Notes: generated by a model not told the origin, from the letters alone. Positions 23,660 to 36,192 are shown, counted from the first letter of the stretch. The stretch is 64,000 nt of DNA from Haliclystus octoradiatus (GCA_916610825.1 OU744450.1:12780489-12844488); one strand, 5' to 3'. Numbers and translations: made by a program.

Positions 23660-24954
23660 ACTAAGCTGTCAACAGGTTAACTTTGATTAAAGTAGGATTT
23701 GTGTTCAGGAAGAATGCTCATAGACAAAGTTAAAGTCTATCTGAAATGTATCGCAACAGATCACGAATTATATAATGTTATTTTGTCTGTTAATTCTCTT
23801 GATAGCTATACCCTGTCTCTAAATAAGACAGCGTGTATCGAGTGAGTAGAAAATCCCCACTGCTACGGTCATTGATTTAATTTTGTAATTACAGGGCTAT
23901 CAAATACTGGAACAGATATATTCTGATATCTTCACTGCTGTTTCCATTCACAGTTTTAAAATAAAACCAAACTATAGCCATACCTTGATAGTACCTATAT
24001 GTCAACTTAACCAACCACGTAGCATTAAAGGACTAGCCACACAAGCATGCTTATATCTATTGAGATGAATGGGTTAAGTATCTATCATACCGATTGATGA
24101 TATGATAACAAAATTTGCTCACTGAACTCTTGAGTGTAGTATGTTTACATGCGAAATAGCAACTTTTCGAATACGACTTTTTCGAATGGGTTAAGATGCT
24201 CATAAGGCAGGTACATAACAAAGACTGCATAAATAAACTTATTTATATCAAACTCAATTGCTGCGTTATATATTGCAAGTATATTAAAGGGTTGCCATTA
24301 TGATCACCATAAAGGCATAATTGCTCATTTTATGTTGCTCATTTTATAGCCCCATCTTACTTTCAAATTCTTTGAATGAAACCATCGTTGTACATGTTGT
24401 TTTATGTTTCAATTGATATCAGAATATTGCTTTTTTGTTCTGACGGACGGTCGTATATTTTCAGTTCTTACAATTCATATAAAAAAGATAGTATATATCA
24501 GATCATTTTAAAGAGTTAGTTTTAAATGGTAAGTTTTGCAATTGATAGCTAAATTAAAAGAATTCTAGTAATGGAGGATATTCTGGAGACGGAAAGAATC
24601 GAAATTATCACAGGAAAATTTTACTTCAGAAAACCAAGAAAAACCGAAAAATTCTTGCCTTCCAAACATCAAATGTTGAAGCTTGAAGGTAAATAGTGCT
24701 TTCTTACTACTGTAACAACAAAGGGTTATCATTCGCACAACTATTAAAATCAAAGAACATATCTCTATAGTGCAAATGTATGAAGACCAACATCAACGCC
24801 GAAATACCTTTGTTTTGAGATTAATAGGCCAACTTGAAGATAGTAGTGACTTGGACAAATTAAGGATTAGAACTGTTTAAATCAATTGAATTTGAAGAAA
24901 GCCAGACGATGTAGAAGAAGACCTAAGCCGTATACAAATCAACGAACACATACC
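23660..24954. other. No gene recognised
   Basis: Downstream of the receptor. No polyadenylation-linked exon or second receptor was recognised. Confidence 0.5.
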
Positions 24955-26855
24955 GCTGTGTCTGTAAGCTGCGTACGTTCTTACCTGCGTACCTGCGTAC
25001 TTTTTACATAAATTTCATAAATTGTCACATTTTACCGTGATTTTCACATCCTCTAGCGTAATTTAATAAACTAGAGCATCTTAATATGAATAATTAAATA
25101 TAACGGTACCAGTTTATTGATAGAATCATTATTGTTCTACTTTGATTACACTTATCATATAAATCATAGCCTGCGTGCAGACTAGTAAGTCAGCGATAAG
25201 CAATCAAAAAGACAGCTATTTCAAACAGTTTCGATATCACGATTATCGTTTACAAGCATGTGGAAATCGTCAATGCACACAGATCTAGAAAATCTCCTAT
25301 TTGCATTATAATATATTAAAAATATATTATGATGTAGTTAGATAATTTATCAAAACCGTTACAAATAACTGTGTTTTAAATATTTATCGCTGACCTCTGG
25401 TTCATTATAAGTATTACTGTATGGAAAAACTCACCAAGGTCATTTTCTGTCATTCGCAGGTATTGGGATACGACCGGCCAAACACCAGAGTGATCAGTTA
25501 TTCGTTGGAGTGTTATACGTCGACTTCAGAAGATAGTCTCCCCGTTTTACTGTCTGATCATCAATGGCTTTTAAATTGGTACTCTCCCACATCCCTTCCG
25601 AAGTTCCGGAGAAACACCTTCGTTTGTTACAATTATTCCGCCAGAAATACACAATGTGTAACCATCGCTATCGCTCTTATTCACCAGGAACGCCCCACTC
25701 TCTGATGGTTTGACAGGGGGTCGACAACATCTCCTTCATAAAAATTAACTACTGGCTCAAAAAAGCGTTCTTCACTTGTGGGAAACATTATTATAAATTA
25801 ATATTCTACTATATTACGTCCGCTATTGGGATCCAGTTTAATACTGGATAAATTTCTGAAAGTGCCAGTTAGCAATAAATCGTTACAGCATTAGAGATCG
25901 AAGTTAAAGTAATTATTTTTGACGTAAATCAGCACGCTGCATAGTTCTTACAAAATAAATTGAGAAAGTCAGTTTGCAACAGACTTTGATTACGTATGCA
26001 TTCAATGTCTAGGACAGTGTCACATTATCCCAACTTGACCCCTTGACCTTGGAATTTCATAACCAAGGATAATAAATCAAAATTTACAAATATGTTTTGG
26101 TTTGATGATTCTTTCTACTAGTCTGGGAAATTTTCAAATGCTTGTTTATTTTCAAGACCAATTCATAATAATACGGGGCCATTTTGTGCCATGGTGCCGT
26201 GTAAAATATTTTCCACAAAGCACTGTCATTGTTTTACCCGTTTATAAATACGTGGAATGCTTGATGAGCAACACAGTTTGAAATATTTGCAATCAAAATC
26301 TTCTTACTTAAGAATTTCTAACTATTGCAACCATGCGAGGTTATGGTACAGAAATAAACGAATCTAATTTCATTATCATTCTTGAAGGTCATACGATCTA
26401 TAGCCAGGGTTTTTATGCAACGAATGTAATTCGGTAGGGTGAATTAGGGATCACGTGATCGTGCTGGAACTCCAAATTAATGGTGATGCATGATTGTTGA
26501 AAAGGCAATTTGAAATCAAATTCGACAATTTTACGTCGCAGTGGAGGGTCACGTCTTGCAAAAAGCGATGGTCATTCAAGGTTTAATATACTTCGTTTGG
26601 TCTTTTATAAGGATAAAGTTAATATAAACATCATCATACTTATTTACACAAATCAATGTCGCTCGAAATACAAGCAAATCAAATGTCTGTCTGCCCATGC
26701 AGTCTAGAGTCTAGACTCATCAGGTAGCGCTACGCGTGACGTTAGATAGCATGAACATTGCTCGGCTATCTGGAATCACGGTAAAATGTAAAAATTCATT
26801 AAAAAAATTGTGAAAAAGTACGCAGGTACGCACGTACGCAGTTTACAGGCACCGC
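24955..26855. mobile_element. 1.9-kb TIR element
   Basis: The left end (GTGTCTGTAAGCTGCGTACG) and inverted right end (GTGCCTGTAAACTGCGTACG) match over about 100 bp. The match includes CCTGCGTACTTTTT and ACATTTTACCGTGATT. No transposase was seen inside; the frame at 25421-25705 has no recognisable domain. The target duplication is not clear. Confidence 0.7.
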
Positions 26856-27129
26856 ACGAAGCGCCATTTTGAATTTCAGAAACATGTGCTCAAATTGTGA
26901 AAAATAGGTTGTGGAAGAATATCGGATTTGTTGCTATGGATTCTGTATTCCAATCCATTTGAGCTGCTTTTTAAATAACACTGGGAAACCAATAGGCTCA
27001 GACGAAGTGAACATTATTCTATAATTTGCAGACATACAGATTAAATGTAAAAAGTGCCTAAATGTATCCAAAATAGAATTTGAAATAGAGAAAAACGCTT
27101 GTTTCATTTCAGCACATCACAGCTAGAGT
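26856..27129. other. No gene recognised
   Basis: Short spacer between the TIR element and the LINE fragment. Confidence 0.5.
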
Positions 27130-27960
27130 AACCAAAATAAATATTAACAAAACAAAGATCCCCGTCAACCACAGTGCCCAACATCTTCTCATGATGGGCA
27201 GTCCGCATTCGCTGAATCTTAGACTTGGTCAGCAACAGAAATTACATGAAAAGGCAGTCCGTCACCTCATTGAAAATATCAACGAAAGCTTAATGTCATA
27301 GTCCATGGTCTTATGCCTACAGGTGGCCAAGATCATGTTACAGCCTTTGAAGAACTCTGCAATGAAATAATTAAAGAAAATGAAAATGACATAGAAATTG
27401 AAAGGATCGAATGAATCGACAAAGAAAAAACAAGTTCCTCGTGTAAAGTGAAAACCATCCAACAAAAGAAGAAAATCCTCAAAAGCTCAAAACACCTCAA
27501 ATATCATTCATTTTGTCATGATATATTCATAAATGTCAACCTGACACGCGACGAACGAATTCTAATGGATGAACTACGTTCTGAATATCGAAAACTAAAT
27601 AAAACTTTTCATGATAGTGATGATCGTTTTGTGATAAGACTGTCACAGCTCAAGGCACATGCCAATACACAATTACTGGTCAACTCTACTGTCAAGCAAA
27701 AGGAAATATCAGATACCACAAACACCAATGAAAAATACTAACAATCAGAGAATATCGACAATTTGTATATAACAAGAAAAAACTCAAATAACTCATTAAA
27801 AAAATTGTTTCCATCGATGCCCAATCTTTAAATGCTGAAAAACTGACAGTATTAGAACTTTGTAGGAGAAAACATATTGTGTACATTTTTGCTGTGCAAG
27901 AAACCTGGTTTCATGACTTCAGTGACTTTAATCAAGAAGGACTTCAAAATTTTGAAATCC
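27130..27960 (+). pseudogene. LINE fragment: ORF1 C-terminus and start of endonuclease
   Basis: The first part reads as a LINE ORF1 protein. It has IVHGLMPTGGQDHVTAFEEL and NEIIKENENDIEIERIE (27295-27412), an in-frame stop, and then VNLTRDERILMDELRSEYRK (27535-27595). A second region (27800-27960) resembles the start of an APE-type endonuclease, with SLNAEKLTVLELCRRKH and AVQETWF. The order ORF1 then ORF2 endonuclease fits a CR1/Jockey-like LINE. Similarity stops abruptly near 27960 and no reverse transcriptase follows, so the 3' part has been lost or replaced. Confidence 0.7.
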
Positions 27961-28303
27961 TTGTTGATCTCAAACATCGATTTATAAAGACTCTGGCTTG
28001 CATGAATCAAGATATGTTTGATACACTTGTCTCCATTTGCACAATAGAGCACTATAACATCGAAGACATTCCTCATCAATAGATGAGCCCAAGAACCAGG
28101 CATATCAGTCCAGCAACATCATTGATAATTTTACCATTCTTTGGCATTGTCGATGATCATTCAGTATTCGGTTATATATCACAGTTACTTCCTGGTTGAT
28201 TAATGTTGATTCAACCTCATTGGTGACACTGGTCAGGAGGTTTAACTGGGCAACTTTGTGGTGCTGTATACCACAGATTATAACGACCAGATACGGCACT
28301 GAA
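27961..28303 (+). pseudogene. Possible PIF/Harbinger-like transposase scrap
   Basis: After the LINE endonuclease the sequence reads RFIKTLACMNQDMFDTLVSI. After a stop it continues SPRTRHISPATSLIILPFFG. The spacing of MxxDMFDxL and ISPxxxLIIxLxF resembles the N-terminal part of Harbinger-type (HARBI1-like) transposases. Similarity is weak and no catalytic acid can be identified. It ends at the motif shared with 29222-29268. Confidence 0.3.
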
Positions 28304-29268
28304 AGTCAAATTCATTGTATTTTCGAATTCAATTGTTCTCGGACGCCATTATGTTGTCCCTCGATGACCTGGCTGCAGTTACGCGCTAAAATTGCAATGG
28401 AAAAACTCGATAAATTTGCACCTATTATAAAGGCAAATTACGTGCTTCTTTTGCGCCCAATTTTCAGGCTAAAGGAGAATAACAGGAAAGTATATCTTCT
28501 ATTTTGAGATGATCGTTTGATAATGGTATATTGTGTACTGGAAGTCAATGTTTTATTGACTTATGAAAGTTGAACAAAATCCTTGATTTTACTGAAGAGA
28601 AAAATTGAATATAAATTATGAATACAAGCAGTTTTTGGTAAATAAAATTCACAGTTAAATTGCAAATAATATTTCATAATATGATTTCATTAATTTATCC
28701 AATGTATGTGGCTCTTTACACAAATTTTCCGAATTTGAAATGCCGCGGTTTTGGAGTGCGTGTGATCGTATTCGATCGAAAATAATGGCAAAAACGTAAG
28801 CAGTACTTTCCATAATAATCCACTCCAAATAGCGTATTCTTTGATTGTAATTGCGTTATTTCATATCACCAAGCATCAGTGCATATTATTTTACAGTTTG
28901 CAATGAAAGTTAAGTTATAAATTGTAAGTATAGTCGTATTTTCTTTATTTCAACCGTAGACTTTTTAGGTTTTTGAATTTATGGCATTTAAAATAAATTT
29001 GCTAATATCAAAATTATAATTTTGAATTTTACATATAGCATATCAACCATCCACTTGCATTGAGTAGCTTGAGAAAGGCTGAATTAAGCTTCAAAAGCGA
29101 ATTATTTCAAGTATCACTTTGTCGATAGGTCCCTAAAATCGTAATGGATAAACATGAAATGCGTCAAAAATAGGCAACAAACATAATGGCTATTATTTGA
29201 TCAATCACAATTTTCGAACGTTCAGTGGCGTATCTGGTCGTTATAATCTGTGTGCTGTATACCGTTCT
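28258..29268. repeat. Inverted ~45-bp terminal-like motif pair, facing each other
   Basis: The motif CAGTGGCGTATCTGGTCGTT followed by ATAATCTGTG starts at 29222 on the plus strand. A near-identical copy (CAGTGCCGTATCTGGTCGTT) starts at about 28301 on the minus strand. The CAGTG ends point toward each other, so they look like ends of two separate elements extending outward and not the two ends of one. Confidence 0.6.
28304..29221. other. No gene recognised
   Basis: A+T-rich spacer between the two inverted motifs. No product was identified. Confidence 0.5.
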
Positions 29269-29884
29269 GCAGTTGGTTGCAGTTGGCGTCAGTTATCTTG
29301 TGTTGCGCCTCCAGCAGAATGATCGATATATCCTATTTGAGCTTTTTGCTGAGCTCAGCAGGCAGGCCTTTTGGTTTGGCTAGCCTTGAGGATATCTGCA
29401 GGCTACTGCGTCTTTTTGACAGCCGGTCCAGTTGCGGTAAGTAGTTTACCGTGATTAAGGTAAGTATTTGTAGACAGGTGCATCTTTACTTGTTGGATTT
29501 TTCTTTGATGCGTTCTGTCTTGAGCTCCTTGTATTTGGGCACCGGGCCTTCTCGGTAAGTGTCGATTAGGCGGAGTCCGGTGCTCAGGATACGGTGTTCT
29601 GTCGTGGTTGGCTCCGTCAAGGTGGTCGTGTGTAGTAGGCCAGTGACATGCACCTTCTCCCATAACTGATGCTGCTCGTGCGATCTATGATGGTGATGGT
29701 TGGTGTCAAAGGGAGTTTCTGGTATGACTTGGTTGGCAAGTCCAGAGGTCTTGTTATCCGCAATCTGATCTAGAATCAATTCAAACTCTCCCTCTAGCAA
29801 ATTGTCCATCATGATGTCCCTTGGTGTCAAGATGTTTGGCATCTGACAGGAGGAAAGCACAAAACAATTGTATATTGCAATCAT
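29225..29884 (-). pseudogene. Unknown protein relic, one frame with two stops
   Basis: One minus-strand frame stays coding-like over about 220 codons, with base composition richer in G+C than its surroundings and only two stops (near 29494 and 29330). Segments include ELILDQIADNKTSGLANQVI, a HHHHRSHEQHQ run and RLAKPKGLPAELSKKLK. A strong 3' splice site (CTTTCCTCCTGTCAG) precedes MPNILTPRD near 29843, so the first exon may lie further right. The frame runs into the terminal-like motif at 29222. I do not recognise the family. A transposon-encoded protein is likely from the context. Confidence 0.4.
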
Positions 29885-30295
29885 GTCTTAACGGTTAATA
29901 TAGTCAAGTTGTACTAACTGGTAGTACTTTTCTGCAAAGTGATAAATAATAGTCATGATATTTTCATAAATAAAATCATGAAATTATGTGAAAATAAAGT
30001 GTTGGTCCTTTGTTGACTATCATTTCTTCTGACTGTAAACCGTTTTGTGCTACGTGGTAATGATACTCTCAATTGGTATAAAGAGATCAATGGATTTTTG
30101 ATTGCCAAAAACCTGTAAGAATAACAGTGACTGTTATTCGTTATCATTTGGAAAGTCTATACCTTTCATTTTATATGTTTCGCTTTTTGGGGAAGCTTAA
30201 CAGGAATCGCTGGGCATAGTAAATAAATGATATGGTATATCAGAATGGTAAGGTTGGTCTTATCATTGATAATAGAATATAGGAATTCTTAAGTA

Positions 30296-30545
30296 TGGAT
30301 ATGGATCCATTTGACTCGGCACCTGTGTAGCAAAATTTTAATTGCACAAACATATATATATATAGTATCAATGTTGGTATTGATAGCGACCGAGTAACAA
30401 CTCATTGGGACATTGTCAGATAGCTATACATAATTCAAATATGCAACAGGATGCTTGCAAGGCTCCAGATATAAGTATATCATCTCTGATGGTTCTGCCT
30501 TGCGGCCTAATAACATCCATGATCATTGGAATCAAGTATTGAGTG
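30296..30545 (+). repeat. Diverged 250-bp duplicate, copy 1
   Basis: Similar in the same orientation to 32577-32820. Shared blocks include ATCAATGTTGGTATTGATAG, CGAGTAACAACTCATTGGGA (one or two changes) and GCCTTGC. Copies flank the MITE region at 31.9-32.3 kb. Confidence 0.65.
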
Positions 30546-31148
30546 TGTTTCATTTATATAGCACTAGAAAAAAAGGCTGCTTTTTTCTAGCACCTGCGGA
30601 GGGCCTTTGTGGGCCTTCGGCCCAATGTTGTTACTGTTGATAAGCTGTATTTCATTGTAGTATACAGTACTGAAATACAGGGGGATTGTGACATTTTAGT
30701 TTCAAGCCTATTACATATATGCTGCATACATTTATGTCTTCAATGCATCTTTGACTTTCTTTAATAAACATTACTCATTTTGGTAACTGCATTGATGTGA
30801 AACATGATAGCTGAATTTTTAAAGTTATATTCAATGCTGTTACTACTTATGTATTGAAATGGTCAAATAGTGTATCCAAAATCCGTACCATGTTATGTTT
30901 AGTTTAAAATTTTCCAAAATGCTTCAGTAATCATCGTAACATTGTAGTCATTTTAACTTTAGCAAATTATTTTTCAACATGATATTAACTAACTGAAATT
31001 GAATAACGTTTAAATTGTAAGAGTCAATCTTTATTATATACCGTTCATGTTGCCAATAGATTTTTGATTCTGAAATCCATACTATGTATAGAGTAAACTC
31101 CCCTCCTTAGTGAAGAAAATAGCATTTTACAGTTTAAAAGAAATCCGC

Positions 31149-31475
31149 CCATACCAGTAGTAGTAGTTCATGATTTGAAAATAAAAGTATGAATTAAAGT
31201 AAGATTTTATCAAATATTCAAGACTTTCAGTTGCAGTTTGATATTAATAATCTACTACAGATTTCTAGCTCAATATGAACCATATAGAAAATACGTCATA
31301 CATAAAATGCCATAAGAAAATTGAAACGTAATTATTAAAAGCGTGTGTTAATCAAAATGTCATAATCCTTCCATACCAGTCCTACATATACTAATAATAA
31401 TTCATGATTTAGAAGTATTATTAATGCAAACTTCTGCCAAGTATCATCAAGACTTTCAGTTGCAGTTTGATATTA
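31149..31475 (+). repeat. Local direct duplication
   Basis: The block beginning CCATACCAGT and ending GACTTTCAGTTGCAGTTTGA plus TATTA occurs at 31149-31246 and again at 31371-31475 with moderate divergence between the end blocks. Confidence 0.55.
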
Positions 31476-31864
31476 GGCCTTATGTTGAAATTATCCTTGG
31501 GACCAGGAGCCTGTAGAGATTTGAGAATTATTTATGTTTACATTTCATTATGATTTTCCTTGTCGCTGTTACAAAATACTTTTGATAGAATTTGATACGG
31601 CGGATGTTTTGGGATGTTTTTAAAATTCAAATGGTTGAAACCAAGTATTGTTTAAAATTATAGGTTTTTTTGATTTCGTAAACACAGCACTGACAGCACT
31701 CTCTATAATGAAATTTATAAATGATTTTAAAGCTGAGAGCTACGTCTGGAAAAGTAGCATTTAGCTGACAGTTAATTAAACATAAATAATCACAAAAGTA
31801 GAAAGTAGTTTTCGTCATCATGCCGATTTATGTTTTTGGTTTGTTTGAGATTTCAAAACACTTA

Positions 31865-32324
31865 GGCCCTGTTTACAAGGAGGGCGAGTTACTCGGGTTG
31901 GCGAGTTACCCGGGTCTATTGTTTATGCGCGTTCTGTTTACAAGCAAAATGAGAAAGTTGTCTCGCCCACCCGAGTAACTCACCTACCCGAGTTACTCGC
32001 CTTGGCAGACCGGGTAACTCGCCTACCCGAGACAACTTTTTGTCACTTTTTGACTTGTAAACGGAAATAGGCGAGTAACTCGGGTAGGCGGGTTAAAATT
32101 AAAAATGGTAGCTTTAATTTTCTATTGTTTCGAACGTTTCCGCTGTAGACATCTTTTGTTCTCTAATCGATTCATTTCAGCGCGCATGCTTAGATTGGCT
32201 TCAAATTATTTAACTCGGGTAGGCGGGTTACTCAGGTGACCCTTGTAAGCACACAACACATTTTAACTCGGTAAGGCGAGTAACTCGCCTACCCGGGTAA
32301 CTCGCCCTCCTTGTAAACAGGGCC
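31865..32324. mobile_element. PIF/Harbinger-type MITE with TTA duplication
   Basis: The 460-bp element begins GGCCCTGTTTACAAGGAGGG and ends in its inverted copy, with TIRs of about 50 bp. TTA flanks both ends (31862-31864, 32325-32327). The terminus and the TWA target duplication fit PIF/Harbinger. Subterminal DNA repeats the motif ACTCGGGTAGGCGAGTTA several times in both orientations, giving strong folding potential. There is no coding capacity. Confidence 0.85.
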
Positions 32325-32576
32325 TTAATCATATTCACGGTTTATTGCCTGCACGGCTCTGCTGCGAATGGCGGCGGCTTTGAACTTTTACAGAAAATTT
32401 GATTTTTCAATTTTGCGCCGAATTTAGTTGATTTTTCAATACTAAATATAGCCTATGTTCAGACCACAAAAGAGAGCTTTTGAATGATATATGATGTTCA
32501 GGATTTCTTCGCGTAGTTTTTGAGATTAGCGCGTACAAAGTTTTGAAGGTCATTTTTATATAGAAGTAGAGATGAT

Positions 32577-32820
32577 TATGGATATTGATCCACACGACTC
32601 GGCAGGCGTACTTCATAAAAATAGTGATTGTAAGTAGTTCGCCTGTCATTAATGTTGGTATTGATAGTGATCGAGTGACAATTCATTGGGAATTGTCAAG
32701 TAGCTAGACATAATTGAAAAATATAGCGAGACTCTTGCAATGCTCTATTGTCAGTTTCTGACGGCCTTGCCTTGCATCGTAATAATATGCGGGATCATTA
32801 GGATCACTTTTTAAGGCGCT
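32577..32820 (+). repeat. Diverged 250-bp duplicate, copy 2
   Basis: Partner of 30296-30545. It shares TTAATGTTGGTATTGATAGT and the downstream GCCTTGCCTTGC region. Identity is reduced compared with young repeats. Confidence 0.65.
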
Positions 32821-33247
32821 TCGTCAGTATAAGCCTGGTTGTGAGTAAATCATCTTACCTCAGAAGCAACATTGATATCGCTACATCTTGGTCTGCCTTT
32901 GTTTCGTTGAATCAAAGCTAGATCGATTGATAAATATTTAAACAGGTTTAGATCGTTGGCGATCGTTCTGATAATTTTGCACAATATGACATATAATATA
33001 TCAATACGGGGATGCGTCTTCACTCTCTGACTGTTTCTGATCGAATGGGAGTAAATTAACGCAGTTCAACTTTTTGGTTAGTTGAATGCTCTAATGCTAA
33101 GGTCGTACAGGGGATCCGCACACGAAAGCCAATGGTTTAAGAAAGCTGTATGAATATATAGATTTTATGGTCCGATGTCCACAGTCCCATGACCCCATCG
33201 GATATAATTTCTCGATCAGTCTGAGAGAACAAAACCTGAAACATTTT

Positions 33248-33680
33248 TTAGTTTTAATAATATATGTAAAAAGTTATTATATATCTGCTAGAAAATACCC
33301 TGATTTATTTCGTATAGTTTTTGTAATTTTTGAACAAAGATACTGCATATCTACTAGAAAACATCCCGGCGCACCTTGTTGTTCCCACAGTTTGTGTATA
33401 AAATCAGTGTGCGTTTGATAGAAAATATCTCGGCCCATTTCGTTGTTTTTATGATTTGTATAAAAAATTCATTGCACGTCTGATAGGAAATACACGGTAT
33501 TATTTAGCAATTTTATATTTTTAAAAAGCATCTTCGAACTCCCTGCAGAAAACGCTGTGGCTCATTTGTGGGTCCCAGAATTTGTATAGATAATTATTCC
33601 GTGTCCGACAGAAAATCCTGGCGCATTTTGTAGTTTTTATATTTTGTATAAACATCATTGCACGTCTGGTAAGGTAACAT
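33248..33680 (+). repeat. ~65-bp minisatellite, about 6-7 degenerate units
   Basis: The motif CGTCTGATAGAAAATAC with downstream TTTGTATAAA and G-C-A runs recurs with starts near 33282, 33346, 33412, 33478, 33538, 33603 and 33662, a spacing of 59-66 bp. Units are diverged. It is non-coding. Confidence 0.75.
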
Positions 33681-34560
33681 GCAGATAGTAACATGATGGC
33701 ATGTATTTAGTTAAGTGGCCCTGTGATCCTGAAGGCAAAATCGCGCTGAATTGACGTTGAAAATGAAAAAATGTAGATATTGATGAATTACATTTTTATT
33801 TCTCTAAAAAAACTGCTGCTGCTCTCAACTTTGTCCATAAAGTTTTGACTACAGATTCAATTGTCTCGCTGAAAAGCTTATTTTCCCTTCAACAGAATAA
33901 ATATACCACTCTCTCAGACCTACGTCTCACCGCTGCAAAATGCAGACTAGAATCGACCCGGAGATCTGTTCGTTCAATCGAAGCTAGAATGTGGAGTTTT
34001 ATCCCGAAATGGCTGAAGTACCTGAACAGCATCCAAATCGTTCATAATTTTCAATTTTGCTGTTAATGCCTTTTTTCATTTTTATTATCCTAATAACTAG
34101 AGTAGAAGTTAGTTAAATTCACATGTAGGCTATAATAGTATAACAAGTAGATAACTGTATTATTGGTGAATTATTTACACTCACCCATCGCACTCACCCA
34201 TCGTAACAATGTAAACGAGAAGTATTTTGTTACTGCCTTGAAAAACGAATGTTATATAAAATTGCACACACACACACACAAAAGCGATAGGGAGTTTCAG
34301 ATTTTCACGAAGACGATGGAAATGCTCACGTGACTAAACTTTTATCCTCTCTGTTTGTCGTCTCTGCTCTTAGCATTTCCGATTAGTTTTAAGATCATTC
34401 CAGACGATGACAAGTGTCAACAGTGCGAGAAAGTGTCAATGAAAATATAAAAAAATAATCAAGGAAACAAAATTTACAAACAAAACTTTGATGAAAACAT
34501 TTCACGCTTGTATTTATATCTCAAATACTTCTCTCAATTACATTCATAAGTATGAAGAAT
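33681..34560. other. No gene recognised
   Basis: It contains a solo relic of the 19123-type element end at about 33737 and a short (CA)n tract near 34264. No gene was seen. Confidence 0.5.
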
Positions 34561-35139
34561 AGGGCTCTTTCACGCCTACGTCACAAATTTTCACGAAAAG
34601 CATTGTGAGATACCCCAACGTACATTGCATTTTATTGCGTCGTTGTTGAACTTGTTGAGCCGCGGCTTAATTTTATTTCACAACATCATTTATGCTTGCT
34701 GTTTACTTGCTGCCATCAAATTCACTATGGATCTTGACCATCCTATGATTGTTCTTGATGGAGTAAAGGTGCCTGGCGCTGTTTTACCTCATATTCCATC
34801 AATTTGTAGATTTTTTTTTAACATAAATTAAATGGAAAAAGAATTTCCGTTAAATGTGAATATTGTTTTAAGTAAGGCAAGTGGATCGGTGTTGAAACGT
34901 TCATCCTCTTATATTGCAAGCACCATACGCAGATGGTGTTTAGAACTACGTAGTAACGTAGGTTACCTATTATATTTATCATCAGTGTTTATCCATTCTT
35001 GACATCCCCATTAGCACATTCTGGGGTTATTTTGATGTGTATTATTCTCAGTTAGTATTATTTGGTGTTTTAAATTATCAATTTTCAGGATAGATCAACT
35101 ATGTAGCCTAAAGATGTCACGATGGTGTATTTCATACCC

Positions 35140-35437
35140 GGGGGGGTAACTCCAGCTGTTCAGGGATGGGGAGGTGCCACTTTGGAAAAGGGTAAGGTAT
35201 CCAATTTTCCAAAATTTTTGTTGATGCTACCCAAAAAATTCCAACAGGTTGATTAATTTTAGGTAAATGCACAAAAATGATGCAAATTTTTTCAAAAATT
35301 CTTGAAAAAGTCAAAAATAGGATACCCAAAAGCTCCAAAATTTGAAATCTCATACCCAAAAAGTTCTTTCTCAGCTGGAATATGTACCCAAAAAAGTGGC
35401 ACGTCCCCGAATAGCCGTCCTAGTGGAGTTATCCCCC
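35140..35437. mobile_element. GGGGGGTAACTCC-type MITE
   Basis: Starts GGGGGGTAACTCCAGC and ends with the inverted TGGAGTTATCCCCC. Subterminal AGGTGCCAC / GTGGCACGT also pair. Internal text (GGTAAGGTATCC, CATACCCAAAAA) matches a style of element I know to be abundant in cnidarian genomes, which is part of the taxon inference. There is no coding capacity. Confidence 0.65.
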
Positions 35438-35614
35438 TTGGATTTCAGATTATTATGTGGTTACGGTGATTGCTATTTGCTTGGGTCTGTTTATAATTAA
35501 TTTATAATAGTAATATCAAGGTACTTGTGTTGTCTTTGCTGTTTCAATAGTGCTCGATGCCATAAATGCAGAGCTGTTTAATAATTAATAAATGAAAAAA
35601 TCAGACATTCATAT

Positions 35615-35654
35615 TTGCTACTATTAGTTTCACGCCAAGGCGATCATAAGGCAA
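35615..35654 (-). ncRNA. Hammerhead ribozyme relic, copy 2
   Basis: Same 40-nt layout as the copy at 7677: TTGC, then CTTATGA (G5 changed to T), a stem II segment TCGC-CTTG-GCGT, GAAAC, TAATA, GTA and GCAA. Stem I pairs. The change in the CUGANGA box should abolish cleavage. Flanks (AAAATCAGACATTCATATTTG, AGAGCTGTTTAATAATAAT-like) match the copy at 43931. Confidence 0.65.
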
Positions 35655-36192
35655 TTAAATCTGTAATCAATTTAATTTATAATATGTAACTATTTATTAG
35701 GAAATTATCGACTGTATTTACTCGTTGTATATTTCATCATTATTAATTGAAATAATTTATGTTAAAAGTTGTCATTTGATAGCGACGAGAATATCGACTA
35801 TCAGTCGACCGAATGATATGTTGGTAATATTCACTTGAAATACTATTTATAACATAATTGAAAAGAAATTCTACGTGTCTTCTTGGTAGTTTTGAATATG
35901 TGTGCTCATGTGTATTACTTGCTACAAATCCTTATTTTCTTTCTAATAAAACTGGTATACATTTAGATTTAGTTGTTGTTATTGTTTTGTTGTTTTCTAC
36001 CTACTCGCACGTTTTCCCAAGATTTGGGAAGCGAATACAAAACGTTCCTACGGATTATTTCTCAGAACATCAATAATCTGATTTACAGGTATCCCAAAAG
36101 TAATGTTTCGTGGTACCTTTCGTTTTAGTTTATCATGTTCCGTGGATTTCATATCGAGTAAATTAGTTTTTAACTTAGGCAATAAACAGAAA

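Noticed and set aside
26695..26730. CTGATGA followed by a perfect GTCTA/TAGAC stem on the minus strand, resembling a hammerhead
   Set aside because: No GAAA box follows the stem, so the catalytic core is incomplete.
33248..33680. CRISPR-like array
   Set aside because: Eukaryotic context, diverged units and no distinct spacer/repeat structure.
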